Part shown: positions 26,512 to 34,935 of the stretch, one piece after another
How positions within the stretch are numbered: position 1 is the first letter of the stretch
How the letters are laid out: each line of letters starts with the position of its first letter
Source: Alphaproteobacteria bacterium
GTDB taxonomy: Bacteria > Pseudomonadota > Alphaproteobacteria > Micropepsales > Micropepsaceae
DNA length: 64,000 nt
NCBI GenBank assembly: GCA_003139615.1
Contig: PLJH01000028.1
Span: forward strand, 13,510 to 77,509
Direction: 5' to 3'
Translations under genes and position numbers: made by a program
The notes under the pieces: model-generated
The model's input: only the letters and a program-made list of their open reading frames with translations
What the model was told of the DNA's origin: nothing
Databases searched by the model: none

Positions 26512-27333
26512 TCAGATATCCTCGCGGTGTAATCCCTGCTGTTCGGATCGGCGCAGCCTCGTATTGAAAACAGCCGGGCGCTTTTCTGCAAAGGCTCTCA
26601 TGCCCTCTCGGCCGTCATCGAGTCCAAAGGCGGCGTGACTCATGCGCCGCTCGAACAATAGCCCCTCGGCGAGCGGCATTTCGTAGGCGCGACCGACGCA
26701 CTCCTTGATCATCATCACGACGGGACGCGACAGGTTTGCGATGCTCGCCGCCGTGCGGAGCGCTTCCTCAAGCAGGCCGGCGGCGGGGATGATGCGGCTC
26801 ACCATGCCTGCGCGCTCCGCCTCGACAGCGTCCATCAGCCTGCCGGACAAGCACATTTCCATGGCCTTGGACTTGCCCACCAGGCGCGGCAGCCGCTGCG
26901 TCCCGCCACCCCCGGGAACCAAACCCAGGGTGACTTCCAACTGTCCGAATTTGGCCGTATCGGCTGCCAAGATGAAATCGCACATCATTGCCAATTCACA
27001 TCCGCCGCCGAAGGCATAGCCGGCAACGGCCGCAATCGTCGGCTTGCGGCATGTCGATAGTCGCAGCCAGTCTCCTGCATTGAATTCCTGCAGATAGGCC
27101 TGGTCAAGGGAACCGAGCGAAGACATTTCCTTGATATCGCCGCCGGCCGCGAAGCCGAACTCGGTGCCCGTCACGACGATGGCGCCGATCGTGTCGTCTG
27201 CCTCAAAAACATCGAGTGCACGTCGAAGCTCGCCGATGAGAGCCGCGCAGAGCGCATTTCGCGCCTGCGGCCGGTTGAGTCGAATGAGACCCACGCGGTC
27301 ACGCACTTCGGTGAGGATCAGCCTATCGCTCAT
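26512..27333 (-). CDS. Enoyl-CoA hydratase (crotonase family)
   Basis: A 273-residue crotonase. It has LIRLNRPQARNALC, the oxyanion loop GFAAGGDIKEM, and both catalytic glutamates in GGGCELAMMC and GQLEVTLGLVPGGGGTQRL, so hydratase activity is expected. The family normally ends a few residues after EGMRAFAEKRPAVF; here about 16 extra residues (NTRLRR onwards) run into the repeat-bearing junction at 26512, so the native C-terminus was probably replaced. A divergent LysR gene lies 108 bases away and may control it. Confidence 0.9.
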   Translation of the reverse strand: MSDRLILTEVRDRVGLIRLNRPQARNALCAALIGELRRALDVFEADDTIGAIVVTGTEFGFAAGGDIKEMSSLGSLDQAYLQEFNAGDWLRLSTCRKPTIAAVAGYAFGGGCELAMMCDFILAADTAKFGQLEVTLGLVPGGGGTQRLPRLVGKSKAMEMCLSGRLMDAVEAERAGMVSRIIPAAGLLEEALRTAASIANLSRPVVMMIKECVGRAYEMPLAEGLLFERRMSHAAFGLDDGREGMRAFAEKRPAVFNTRLRRSEQQGLHREDI

Positions 27334-27396
27334 GGAGCCATCCTTGGGAGGCGGGGTGCTGCAGCACCGGCGATAAGATTAGGGTGGAAGCCGACC

Positions 27397-27414
27397 ATAA
27401 TGGGAATATATTAT
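27397..27414. promoter_or_regulatory. Probable LysR-type operator (T-N11-A palindrome)
   Basis: The dyad ATAAT-N8-ATTAT contains a T-N11-A core (T27401 to A27413) and sits 28 bases before the lysR start, in the 108-base gap between lysR and the divergent enoyl-CoA hydratase gene. That is the expected place and shape for a LysR-family binding site controlling both directions. Ligand unknown. Confidence 0.6.
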
Positions 27415-27441
27415 TTGGATGTCGTTCCATAGGTAAACGCG

Positions 27442-28320
27442 ATGAAACTGCAGCATTTGCGCTTCCTTGTCGCGACCGTCGAATGCGGCGGAGTTGTAAA
27501 GGCGGCGGTGCGGCTGCATGTGTCCCAGCCCGCGGTTTCTGCCGGCCTTAAGTCCCTGGAACAGGAGACTGGTCAGCCCCTGTTCGAGCGATCCGGCCGC
27601 GGGGGAAGGGCACGCCCGACATCCAAAGCCCTGCAACTGCACCAGCATGCGATTGGGATCCTCCAACAATGCGATCTCGCTCTATCGCAATTGCGGAGCC
27701 CGGAGCGACGTCCCGCCGCACTTCACATGGGGGTGCTTCCCACAATTGCCGCGCGCGAAATCGTCGGGCTGTCGGCGGCCTTGAGCGGACAGGCCGGATG
27801 CCCACGCATTCAGCTCCGGGAGGGAGGCATGACTCGTCTCGCCGACTGGCTGCGACAAGGGCGTATCGACGCCGCGTTGACGGTGGTGGAGAATGACGCC
27901 TCCACCGCAAGGCGACTCTGGCGGGAGCGCTACGTGGTGGTCGTCTCCCGAAGCCATCGCTTTGCGCAAAATCGCCGTTCGAAGGTTTTTCTATCGGACC
28001 TCGAGGGGGAACCGGTCGTCTTGCGCACCGCCTGCGAAATGCGCCGGGGTTCGCTCTGGCCTGACACGCGGCGGATACGGGTGGCTGCGAGGGTTGAGCG
28101 CGACGAACTTGCGATGCTTTTGGTTGCCCAAGGGCTCGGTATTGCAATTGTACCGGAGAGCCTCGTCTCCAGGGAGGTTGTTGCCCGACCGATTCACGAT
28201 CTCGATGTGCAGCGTTCGATTGGTCTTCGATGGCGAAAGGACTTGTCCCAAGAACATGTCACCGCGCTTGTCGAGGCGATATCGGCACTGAAAGGAGGAC
28301 GGAAAATCCGGGACGCTTGA
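27442..28320 (+). CDS. LysR-family transcriptional regulator
   Basis: A 292-residue LTTR. The N-terminal HTH is typical: MKLQHLRFLVATVECGGVV, then AAVRLHVSQPAVSAGLKSLEQETGQPLFER. The effector domain (about residues 90-290) has GVLPTIAA, the DAALTVVEN strand and LVAQGLGIAIVPESLV. The opening resembles the CbbR/CysB-like group that act on aromatic or organic-acid genes, but the ligand is not readable. Its partner is probably the divergent enoyl-CoA hydratase gene, with a T-N11-A dyad between them. Confidence 0.92.
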   Translation: MKLQHLRFLVATVECGGVVKAAVRLHVSQPAVSAGLKSLEQETGQPLFERSGRGGRARPTSKALQLHQHAIGILQQCDLALSQLRSPERRPAALHMGVLPTIAAREIVGLSAALSGQAGCPRIQLREGGMTRLADWLRQGRIDAALTVVENDASTARRLWRERYVVVVSRSHRFAQNRRSKVFLSDLEGEPVVLRTACEMRRGSLWPDTRRIRVAARVERDELAMLLVAQGLGIAIVPESLVSREVVARPIHDLDVQRSIGLRWRKDLSQEHVTALVEAISALKGGRKIRDA

Positions 28321-28349
28321 CGAGGAGTGTTTGCGCGCGTTGCCGATTC

Positions 28350-28524
28350 CCGACGCGAATGAGAGTTGGAGAACCGGCATATTTCCCGGGGTTGCGGCGG
28401 TCCGGTTCAAGCAGCACCCGATGACGCGAAGCCCGCGCAGGGGACGATCCGTTACAAGAGAAGCCGTGCGCCGCCCGCAGCAGCCGCGGGAAAGTCTGGA
28501 GATTGATTTCACGTACCCGCATTC
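28350..28524 (-). repeat. GGGACG-family dispersed repeat, diverged copy
   Basis: GCGAATGAGAGTTGGAGAACC at the left resembles the left unit of the copies at 33384 and 37111. The right part, from GGGGACGATCC through AAGAGAAGCCG, CCGCCCGCAGCAGCCG and GATTGATTTCACGT to CCCGCATTC, follows the right unit of the same copies. It occupies much of the 411-base gap between lysR and amt. The rest of that gap (28525-28731) shows only the amt leader. Confidence 0.65.
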
Positions 28525-28731
28525 GGCCGCCCTGACCGTTCAGCGAGAAGGGATGATTGGCGTCCTCAAGAGAGCGAAAGCTGCGGCTTCGAGGTTCATG
28601 ACGTCAAGCGTACAGGCGACAACCCGTTGAAAGTTTGTTGTTTCTGCACAGTCCAAAATCGCCGAACCTTTCTATGTCATGGCCCCGCTCGCCGAGATAG
28701 TATGGCGACGTCTCATGGGCAGGAGAGATCG

Positions 28732-29952
28732 ATGCCGAATATCGATACGGGCAACACCGGCTTCATGCTGCTTTGCAGCAGTTTGGTGATGCTCATGACT
28801 CCGGGTCTGGCTTTCTTTTATGGCGGCCTGGTCAGTCGGCGGAATGTTCTGACCATCATGATGCAATCGTTCGTATCGATGGGCTGGACCACCGTCATCT
28901 GGTTCGCCGTGGGTTATTCGCTTTGCTTTTCCGGCGGCGCCGGCGGCGTCATCGGCAATCTGGACATGGCGTTCCTGCGCGGCGTGACGCTTTCGACACC
29001 TTCGCCGACGCCCGGAATTCCGCTGCTCGTGCACGTTGCCTATCAGATGATGTTCGCGATCATCACGCCTGCGCTGATCACCGGCGCCTTCGCCAACAGG
29101 GTCACGTTCAAGGCCTATTTGGTGTTCCTCACGCTTTGGCTTCTTTTCGTTTATTTTCCCTTCGTACATATGATCTGGGGCGGCGGACTCCTGCAGAAAT
29201 GGGGCGTGCTCGACTTTGCCGGCGGAATCGTGGTGCACAACACCGCAGGACTCGCAGCGCTCGCATCGGTTCTCTATGTGGGCAGGCGGAAAGTGCTCGA
29301 CGGCGGAGCGCATAATGTTCCGTTGGTGGCGCTGGGAACCGGTTTGCTGTGGTTCGGCTGGTACGGCTTCAATGCCGGCAGCGAATTTCGCGTTGACGGA
29401 GTAACGGCAGTCGCTTTCCTCAATACCGATGTGGCGGCGTCGTTTGCGGCAATCACCTGGCTCGCCGTCGGCTGGTGGATGGAAAAGCGGCCCACCTTCG
29501 TTGGCCTGTTGACGGGGGCCGTCGCCGGCCTGGCGACGATTACGCCCGCCGCCGGTTATGTCTCCCCTGTCTCTGCGGTCATCATCGGAATCGTATCGGG
29601 GGGCGTATGCTACTTCGCGGTGGCGCTGAAAAACCGTCTCCGTTGGGATGACGCGCTCGATGTGTGGGGTGTCCACGGTGTCGGCGGTGCGCTGGGAACC
29701 GTGTTACTGGGCGTCTTCGCGGCTACGGCTTTCAACCCCAATGGCGCCGACGGTCTGATCGCCGGCAATTGGACGTTCTTCACGAAACAGCTTGCCGCTG
29801 TTGCGCTTTCATCGGTCTGGGCTTTCGGCTTCACATACGGAATGCTGTGGCTCATCGACAAAATCACGCCCGTGAAGGTGAACCAGCAGGCCGAGGAGAG
29901 CGGGCTCGATGCGGCGCTTCACGGCGAGACGGCTTATTTGGGCGGAAACTGA
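28732..29952 (+). CDS. amt: Ammonium transporter (Amt family)
   Basis: A 406-residue protein with eleven predicted membrane helices. It starts NTGFMLLCSSLVMLMTPGLA (the conserved Amt opening), carries the pore twin histidines H169 in GIVVHNTAG and H315 in GVHGVGGALG, and the AFFYGG and WYGFNAGSE motifs. It moves ammonium across the inner membrane. AGGAGA lies 6 bases before the ATG at 28732, which decides the start over longer frames. No glnK gene is adjacent, so PII control, if any, is from elsewhere. It sits inside the repeat-rich accessory region. Confidence 0.95.
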   Translation: MPNIDTGNTGFMLLCSSLVMLMTPGLAFFYGGLVSRRNVLTIMMQSFVSMGWTTVIWFAVGYSLCFSGGAGGVIGNLDMAFLRGVTLSTPSPTPGIPLLVHVAYQMMFAIITPALITGAFANRVTFKAYLVFLTLWLLFVYFPFVHMIWGGGLLQKWGVLDFAGGIVVHNTAGLAALASVLYVGRRKVLDGGAHNVPLVALGTGLLWFGWYGFNAGSEFRVDGVTAVAFLNTDVAASFAAITWLAVGWWMEKRPTFVGLLTGAVAGLATITPAAGYVSPVSAVIIGIVSGGVCYFAVALKNRLRWDDALDVWGVHGVGGALGTVLLGVFAATAFNPNGADGLIAGNWTFFTKQLAAVALSSVWAFGFTYGMLWLIDKITPVKVNQQAEESGLDAALHGETAYLGGN

Positions 29953-30014
29953 AATGCGGATGATCGCGAAAGCTGTTCCCGTTCTCGACTGAACTTAAAG
30001 GCTTCCTTCTCCTT

Positions 30015-30932
30015 TTATGCTGGAAGCGTCGCCAGCAAAGCGCGCGTCTCGGCGACGACGCGATCCTGGAAGCTCGTGTCGCGCACGAGCGCGGAGCCCT
30101 GTGTCGGATGGCCGCCGTCGTCGTAGTAGATGCCGGTCTCGCCTCGCGCATTGATCAGGACTTTGGCGGCCACGCGCCCGGCCCGCTTCGGGTTGCTCCA
30201 ATACTTCATAAAGGGCGCGAGCAATGGCAGAACATGGTTCAGCAGGAAGCGTACAAAGAAATTGCCGCCGCGCCCGAGGCCCGTGTTCGGAATAAAGCCC
30301 GGTTCGAGCGCGTTGATGCGCAACCGCGGAGTCTCGCGGGCAAACACCATCGCTGTCGCGAGATTGCATTGCTTCGACGTGGCGTAGGCATCCGCGCCCG
30401 GCCTCGCGGAGCCGCCGGGTTTCCACGCGCCGCGGGCGCTCGCCTCGGCGGAGATATAGCGTCCGCCGCGGAAGCCGACGGCCTTGGCGGGCTTGCGCTC
30501 GGGGTCTTCAACGGCCGAGCAGATGAAGACGACGTTCGCACCGTCCGGGAGATGCGGCATGAGCGCTTCGGTCAGCACGAACGGTCCCAAATGGTTGGTT
30601 GCGAACGTCATGTCCCAGCCCTGCGCGCTGTTGGTGGCGTGCTGCTGGGTGATACCCGCGTTGTTGAGCAGACCCGCGATCGGAAGATCGAGCGCTATGA
30701 TCTCCGCGGCCGCGCGCCTGACGCTCGCAATATCGGACAGGTCGCACACGACCGACACTGCGTGCCGGCCTTTTTTCCGCTCGATGGTCTTCTGCACCTC
30801 GTCGAGCTTTCTCCGATCGCGGCCGACCAGGACGACCGTGCCGCGCTTGGCCAGCTCGAGTGCCGTGCGCAGACCTATGCCGGAGGTCGGGCCGGTGACG
30901 ATGTACGCTTTGCGATCTCCAGTCTTCGGCAT
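30015..30932 (-). CDS. Short-chain dehydrogenase/reductase (protochlorophyllide-reductase-like)
   Basis: A 305-residue SDR. It has the cofactor loop VTGPTSGIGLRTALELAKRG, GLLNNAGIT, the substrate Ser region VFICSAVED and the catalytic YATSK. Length and the NHLGPFVLTEALMPHLPDGA segment place it with long SDRs resembling protochlorophyllide reductase and WW-domain oxidoreductases. The ATG at 30930-30932 (MPKTGDRK) follows AGGAG by six bases and is preferred to the upstream ATG at 30968. It lies 52 bases downstream of a TetR gene in the same direction, probably its regulator. Confidence 0.9.
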   Translation of the reverse strand: MPKTGDRKAYIVTGPTSGIGLRTALELAKRGTVVLVGRDRRKLDEVQKTIERKKGRHAVSVVCDLSDIASVRRAAAEIIALDLPIAGLLNNAGITQQHATNSAQGWDMTFATNHLGPFVLTEALMPHLPDGANVVFICSAVEDPERKPAKAVGFRGGRYISAEASARGAWKPGGSARPGADAYATSKQCNLATAMVFARETPRLRINALEPGFIPNTGLGRGGNFFVRFLLNHVLPLLAPFMKYWSNPKRAGRVAAKVLINARGETGIYYDDGGHPTQGSALVRDTSFQDRVVAETRALLATLPA

Positions 30933-30984
30933 ATCTTTCTCCTGATAGGCGTCCGCCTCGTCGGTCATGACTCAATGAAAAAAA

Positions 30985-31551
30985 TCAGGCGAGCATGCGC
31001 CAAAGGGCATCGAACCCGGCCTTGCAATGCTTTTTCGCGTGGGTTGGATCGTGGATCATGAAATCCATCGTTGCGTCCCCCATCGCGTTCATGATCGCGA
31101 CGATAAAACCCATCGGAACCTGGCGCATCGGACCTTTGGCGCGGCTCCGTTCAAGCAGCGCCGCGATACCCGTCATGGTCTTGTGCCCCGCCTCGCGGCT
31201 TGCCGGCGTGATCTCGTCGGAAACGCCGAGCTGCGCGAGCGCGCGCCGCTTCCCGGGATTGGACACCGCCCAGTCCATCGAACGCGACCACGCGTGAAGC
31301 ATCTGCTTGCGAAGATCGGCCGTGACCGGAAGTCCCTTGAGCGAGACAGAGGCCAGTTCGGATTTCAGTTCGAGATAGAGCTGGTTGAACAGGTCGGCCT
31401 TGGTCTCGAAATAGGTGAACAGCGAACCGTTGGCCACGCCGGCCTCCTGGGCGATCGTCGCGGTCGGCGCACCCAACCCCTGCGCCGCGATCACGCGCAC
31501 CGCAGCCGCCATGATGGCGCTCCGCTTTTCCTCGCTCCTGGGCTTGGCCAT
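30985..31551 (-). CDS. TetR-family regulator (paralogue A)
   Basis: A 188-residue TetR protein. HTH: AAAVRVIAAQGLGAPTATIA, then QEAGVANGSLFTYFETKADLF. It is about four-fifths identical by eye to the TetR at 38093-38659, over the full length including the ligand domain. It is followed by an SDR gene and preceded by a TTGACT-N17-TATAGA promoter that carries the dyad TGACTAGACAGTCA, also present before the paralogue. This points to autorepression from a shared operator. Confidence 0.92.
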   Translation of the reverse strand: MAKPRSEEKRSAIMAAAVRVIAAQGLGAPTATIAQEAGVANGSLFTYFETKADLFNQLYLELKSELASVSLKGLPVTADLRKQMLHAWSRSMDWAVSNPGKRRALAQLGVSDEITPASREAGHKTMTGIAALLERSRAKGPMRQVPMGFIVAIMNAMGDATMDFMIHDPTHAKKHCKAGFDALWRMLA

Positions 31552-31575
31552 GCGTCCTGTCCGTCAACACAGGCG

Positions 31576-31604
31576 TCTATAATCAAGAGTGACTAGACAG
31601 TCAA
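31576..31604 (-). promoter_or_regulatory. Promoter with overlapping TetR operator (module A)
   Basis: On the minus strand a -35 TTGACT (31599-31604) and a -10 TATAGA (31576-31581) are separated by 17 bases. The dyad TGACTAGACAGTCA (31590-31603) covers the -35 and part of the spacer. The same arrangement, with one base changed in the dyad, stands before the paralogous tetR at 38683-38711. Conservation of the site alongside conservation of the HTH is good evidence for the operator. Confidence 0.72.
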
Positions 31605-31728
31605 TTAAAATCCGAACTCTCCGTCTCGCGCCGCGGCGGGCTCGCAATTTGCCGGCGCGCGACCGGCCTCTTTTGCATTCCGGCCCGGGCCGCTACGCTG
31701 GTTCTATGACCACCGGTCACAGCACCCG

Positions 31729-32142
31729 ATGATCCGCATCATTGTTCTTTGGGCCCTCGTTCTGGCCGCCGGCGCCTTCGCCCTCGAGTGGCTGCAATAC
31801 CAATATCTGGTGCGCCTGTTCTCGGAGCAGATCTATATCGCCATCATCGCAGCCGGGTTCGCGGCCGGTGGAATCTGGGTCGGCTGGAAGCTGACGGCCC
31901 GCCCGGCGCCGGGACCGTTTGCGCGCAACGACGCCGCCCTCACAGCCCTCGGGCTGACGGGGCAGGAGATGAAGGTGCTGGTTCTCCTGGCGGCCGGGCA
32001 ATCCAACAAGGAGATCGCGCAAACGCTCGGGCTCTCGCCCAACACGGTGAAGACCCACATCGCCAATCTGTTCGCCAAGCTCGAGGTCGCGCGCCGCAGC
32101 CAGGCGGTGAACAAGGCCCGCGAGCTGGCGCTCATCCCCTGA
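31729..32142 (+). CDS. Membrane-anchored LuxR-type HTH regulator
   Basis: A 137-residue protein with two membrane helices (IIVLWALVLAAGAFALEWLQ and IYIAIIAAGFAAGGIWVGW) followed by a GerE/LuxR HTH: LTGQEMKVLVLLAAGQSNKE, then IAQTLGLSPNTVKTHIANLFAKL. There is no receiver domain. A transcription factor tethered in this way should respond to a membrane event or to a membrane partner. The gene 112 bases downstream encodes a DUF4199 membrane protein, the likely partner. Confidence 0.85.
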   Translation: MIRIIVLWALVLAAGAFALEWLQYQYLVRLFSEQIYIAIIAAGFAAGGIWVGWKLTARPAPGPFARNDAALTALGLTGQEMKVLVLLAAGQSNKEIAQTLGLSPNTVKTHIANLFAKLEVARRSQAVNKARELALIP

Positions 32143-32254
32143 ATTTGCGCCATCCGAAGGGACGAAACATGCGAATTCACCCTTTTGGGCGATACCCTGA
32201 CGGCGGCATTCCGCCCAAAGATTGCACCGTTCAAACCGCAAAGGAGCACGGGGC

Positions 32255-32794
32255 ATGACCCGCACGATATCGATTTACGGCGTGATCTCGGGGGCGCTGG
32301 CCGCGCTCGGGATCGTCGGCACCATTCTACTGCCGGCGGGCAACCCGCTGCATGAAAGCCTCTGGGTCGGTTATCTCGTCATGCTGGTTGCGCTGTCGGC
32401 GATCCTCGTCGGCGTGAAGCAATATCGCGACGAGGTGCAGGGGGGCGTGATCGGTTTCGGCCGGGCGTTCCTGATCGGGCTCGGCATCGCGGCCGTGGCA
32501 GCGCTCGCCTATGCCGTGGTGTGGGAGGTGTATCTGGCGCTGACGCATTACGGCTTCACCGAGGCTTACATCAACGAGGCGCTGGCGGCGAAGCGCGCGG
32601 CGGGCGTGAGCGGGGCGGAATATCGCAAGGCCGTCGCCGACATGGACGCGTTCCGCACGCAATATGCGAGCCCCCTGTTCCGCATGCCGATGACGTTTCT
32701 CGAAATCTTCCCGGTCGGGCTCCTGGTCGCGCTCGTCAGCGCGGCGCTGCTGCGCAATCCAAGGTTCCTGCCGGCGCGCGCACGCACGGCATAG
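32255..32794 (+). CDS. DUF4199 membrane protein
   Basis: A 179-residue protein with four predicted membrane helices and the DUF4199 features: YLVMLVALSAILVGVKQYRD, GGVIGFGRAFLIGLGIAAVA and, near the end, MTFLEIFPVGLLVALVSAALL. The large loop between helices 3 and 4 contains an amphipathic helix (AYINEALAAKRAAG). AAGGAG stands 8 bases before the ATG at 32255. The family is uncharacterised; it is often beside a LuxR-type HTH gene, as here. Confidence 0.82.
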   Translation: MTRTISIYGVISGALAALGIVGTILLPAGNPLHESLWVGYLVMLVALSAILVGVKQYRDEVQGGVIGFGRAFLIGLGIAAVAALAYAVVWEVYLALTHYGFTEAYINEALAAKRAAGVSGAEYRKAVADMDAFRTQYASPLFRMPMTFLEIFPVGLLVALVSAALLRNPRFLPARARTA

Positions 32795-32811
32795 AACGCG
32801 CGTGCGCAGAA

Positions 32812-32966
32812 GAATCCGGCGACAGGTTATGTGTTGCAATTTGTGGTGCAGGAGCATTCCGCGAAGAAGCATTGCATGCGTTCGAGTGGATTTCGCGAAT
32901 GGATCCGATCTTGCTGTAATCCGGCGCGAGAGCTTTAACTGCAACAGATAACCTGTCGCCGGAATC
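32812..32966. repeat. 155-bp MITE-like element with 27-bp inverted ends
   Basis: The arms 32812-32838 and 32940-32966 are inverted repeats matching at 25 of 27 positions, with core CCGGCGACAGGTTAT and TGTTGCA. The 100-base middle has no open frame of note. Its size and the long terminal repeats are those of a miniature inverted-repeat element. It sits between the DUF4199 gene and a truncated kinase gene. No flanking target duplication is obvious. Confidence 0.65.
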
Positions 32967-33021
32967 CCGCGATTTCCGCTGTTTAGGGCTCCGAGGAATA
33001 TCTTAGCTCCGAGACGCCGGA

Positions 33022-33387
33022 TCAGGCAGCGCCCCTGAATGCTCGGAGTGTTCCCTCTAGGTGTTGCGGCGCTGTGCACTCTCCCTGATCGCTCACGGCA
33101 GCGTGAGGCAGCCGAACCTTTGCGACGGTGCCCTCGCTTGGTACGGACTCGATTGAGATCGTGCCACCATGCAGGGCTGCGAGTGTCTTAACGAGCGCGA
33201 GACCTAATCCAGTACGGTCTTGGAAGAGCGTACGCCCGCCGCCCTCATGCTCGAGGGATGCGACGAGGTGCTTCAAGGCCTCAGCGTCGATACCGGCGCC
33301 CGTGTCGGCGACTTCGATCTCAATGCCGCCCGCATCGCGCCTTGCACAAATGTGCACTTGGCCGCCCTGGGGCGCGAATTTCAGAAT
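33022..33387 (-). pseudogene. C-terminal remnant of a sensor histidine kinase
   Basis: The minus-strand frame encodes ILKFAPQGGQVHICA, then EVADTGAGIDAEAL, RTGLGLALVKTLAALHGG and SEGTVAKVRLP: the N-box end, G1 and G2 parts of a HATPase domain. Everything upstream (sensor, HisKA, most of the N box) is absent; the frame breaks exactly where the repeat at 33384 begins (GAATTCGGGGACG). The 3' end is intact. It cannot encode a working kinase. Confidence 0.75.
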
Positions 33388-33577
33388 TCGGGGACGTTTA
33401 ATCCATTGGCGAGAGAAGCGATGAGTTGGAGTGAACCCCTCGGGTGAGTCACGGCAATTGGAGACAGTTGGGCCCTATCCGAAATACAGGGACGCTCAAT
33501 CCATTGCGAGAGAAGCGGTCAGCCGCCCGCGGCAGCCGTAGGAAACTTCGGAAATCGATTTCACGTCCCCGCATTCC
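33384..33577 (-). repeat. GGGACG-family composite repeat, copy 1
   Basis: Two units. 33384-33441 (GAATTCGGGGACGTTTAATC to GAACCCCTC) and 33482-33577 (AAATACAGGGACGCTCAATC to CCCGCATTCC) are identical to 37111-37168 and 37170-37265; here they are separated by 40 bases, there by one. Both units share GGGACG, then AATCCATTG and GCGAGAGAAGCG, so the element is itself a tandem of related pieces. GCATTCC is repeated twice more up to 33602. The left border is the break point of the kinase remnant. Confidence 0.82.
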
Positions 33578-33679
33578 CGCCGCATTCCCGTCCCCGCATT
33601 CCAGTAAGCGTCCGGTGTGGGCCGCGGGGCCATGCCTGGTGATCGGACGCCGCGCAGTTTGCGAACAATCCGACGCGGA

Positions 33680-34492
33680 TTAGCCGCCTTTGCTTTCAGT
33701 GTAGGGCGCTTGAGCGAAGGTGATATGCATCGCGCGGAGCTGCTCTTTTCCGCGGATCGTCAGGTCGGTGATCATGGCGAACTGATCGCGGCTGTCGCGC
33801 ACATAGGCTTTAACCTTGTAACGCGTGCCCCATGGCAGTTCCGCCGCAACGACCTTCACTGCCGTGTCCTGGCGCCGGTATCCGCTGGTTTCGGCGATTG
33901 CGATGAGGGTCTTGCAGACCGCAGCGCCGTCGTGGTCGGCGGCGAGGTAGAAGTTTGCCACGCAGAGCAGACTGTGGCTGCCGCTGCTGGCGTTGAACAC
34001 GCTGGTCGACCATAGCCTTGCATGGGGGATGATGACCTCGGTGTCGTCGGCCGTCACGATATGCACGGCCCGGGTTGCAATCGTTTTCACCTCGCCATAG
34101 GCGCCGTCGACCTCGATCCAATCTCCCGGCTGATAGGTGTTCTCCAGGATGGTCACGATCCCGGCGGCGAGAGAACTGACATAATCCTTGAGCGCGAATG
34201 CGAGCGCCAACGCCACTGTGGCGATCAATGCTACGATATCGTCGAACGTGGGCTCGACCAGAATGGGGATGATGATCGCGATGCCGGCGATGGCGATCAG
34301 CAATGTTGCGAGCGGCGCCATCCGCAGGATCGACAATCGCCAATGCGAGGGTGCGCTCTCGGCCGCGCGGTGAACGCACCATCGCACGATCCCGATGAGC
34401 AACCGGCAACCGACAACAATGGCGAGGACGAAAAGAACATGGCTCCAGGTCAGTTCGCGCAGGTCGCCGAGTTGGCGGACAGATTCGTCCAT
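33680..34492 (-). CDS. MscS-family small-conductance mechanosensitive channel
   Basis: A 270-residue protein with three N-terminal membrane helices and the MscS pore helix LALAFALKDYVSSLAAGIVT, followed by the beta domain start NTYQPGDWIEVDGAYGEVKT and IIPHARLWSTSVFN. The C-terminal alpha-beta domain is complete. It should release solutes at hypo-osmotic shock. Length and motif order are normal for small MscS proteins. The gene is divergent from the ClC gene, and its 3' end lies about 80 bases from the GGGACG repeat. Confidence 0.93.
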   Translation of the reverse strand: MDESVRQLGDLRELTWSHVLFVLAIVVGCRLLIGIVRWCVHRAAESAPSHWRLSILRMAPLATLLIAIAGIAIIIPILVEPTFDDIVALIATVALALAFALKDYVSSLAAGIVTILENTYQPGDWIEVDGAYGEVKTIATRAVHIVTADDTEVIIPHARLWSTSVFNASSGSHSLLCVANFYLAADHDGAAVCKTLIAIAETSGYRRQDTAVKVVAAELPWGTRYKVKAYVRDSRDQFAMITDLTIRGKEQLRAMHITFAQAPYTESKGG

Positions 34493-34935
34493 GGTGTGGT
34501 CTCCCCGCCTCGAAGATTTCGGTTCGCCGATCCGGCGGATCGCACGGCGTCGACGATGTTATCATGCCAATCCTTGAGAAAGACCTCCAGCTCCGTGCTC
34601 TTGAACTTGGAGGGCTGGCCGTCAAACAGGCGGCAGTCCGATTTCCGCCGGCGATTGGCCCCAGTTGCCGTGCGGACTAGACGTTCGGTGATCGACTGGT
34701 TTTGTCGATTTGGTCTTTGATGATTTCTCGCAGGTTCTCGATGCCGAACTTGCCGAACTTACAAAATCCGAATCGAGATTGATGTTGTCGGCTTCCGATT
34801 GAACCATCAGACATGGCTGACCTGCGGCCGTTCCAGAATTCGGCATTGGAATGCAACGCACTTGTGTTGCCCCACGGCTCGTGGCAGGTGAACCGGCGCA
34901 TCAACCGACTTTACAAGAACCAGCCGTGCCGAACT
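34493..34935. other. Intergenic stretch without a supported gene
   Basis: This 443-base gap separates the divergent MscS and ClC genes. Short frames exist on both strands but none has a ribosome binding site or a recognisable motif. A minus-strand frame (about 34677-34904) reads FGKFGIENLREIIKDQID near its end and could be a gene scrap; I cannot support it. Promoters for both channels are expected here. Confidence 0.5.

Noticed and set aside
28627-28731. A sigma54 (-24/-12) promoter or glnK remnant before amt
   Set aside because: No TGGC-N8-TTGC-like pair was found and no PII-like coding sequence is present upstream.
33437-33683. Short plus-strand frame (SHGNWRQLG...) across the copy 1 repeat
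   Set aside because: It is built from repeat sequence and its 40-base spacer; no start signal or homology.
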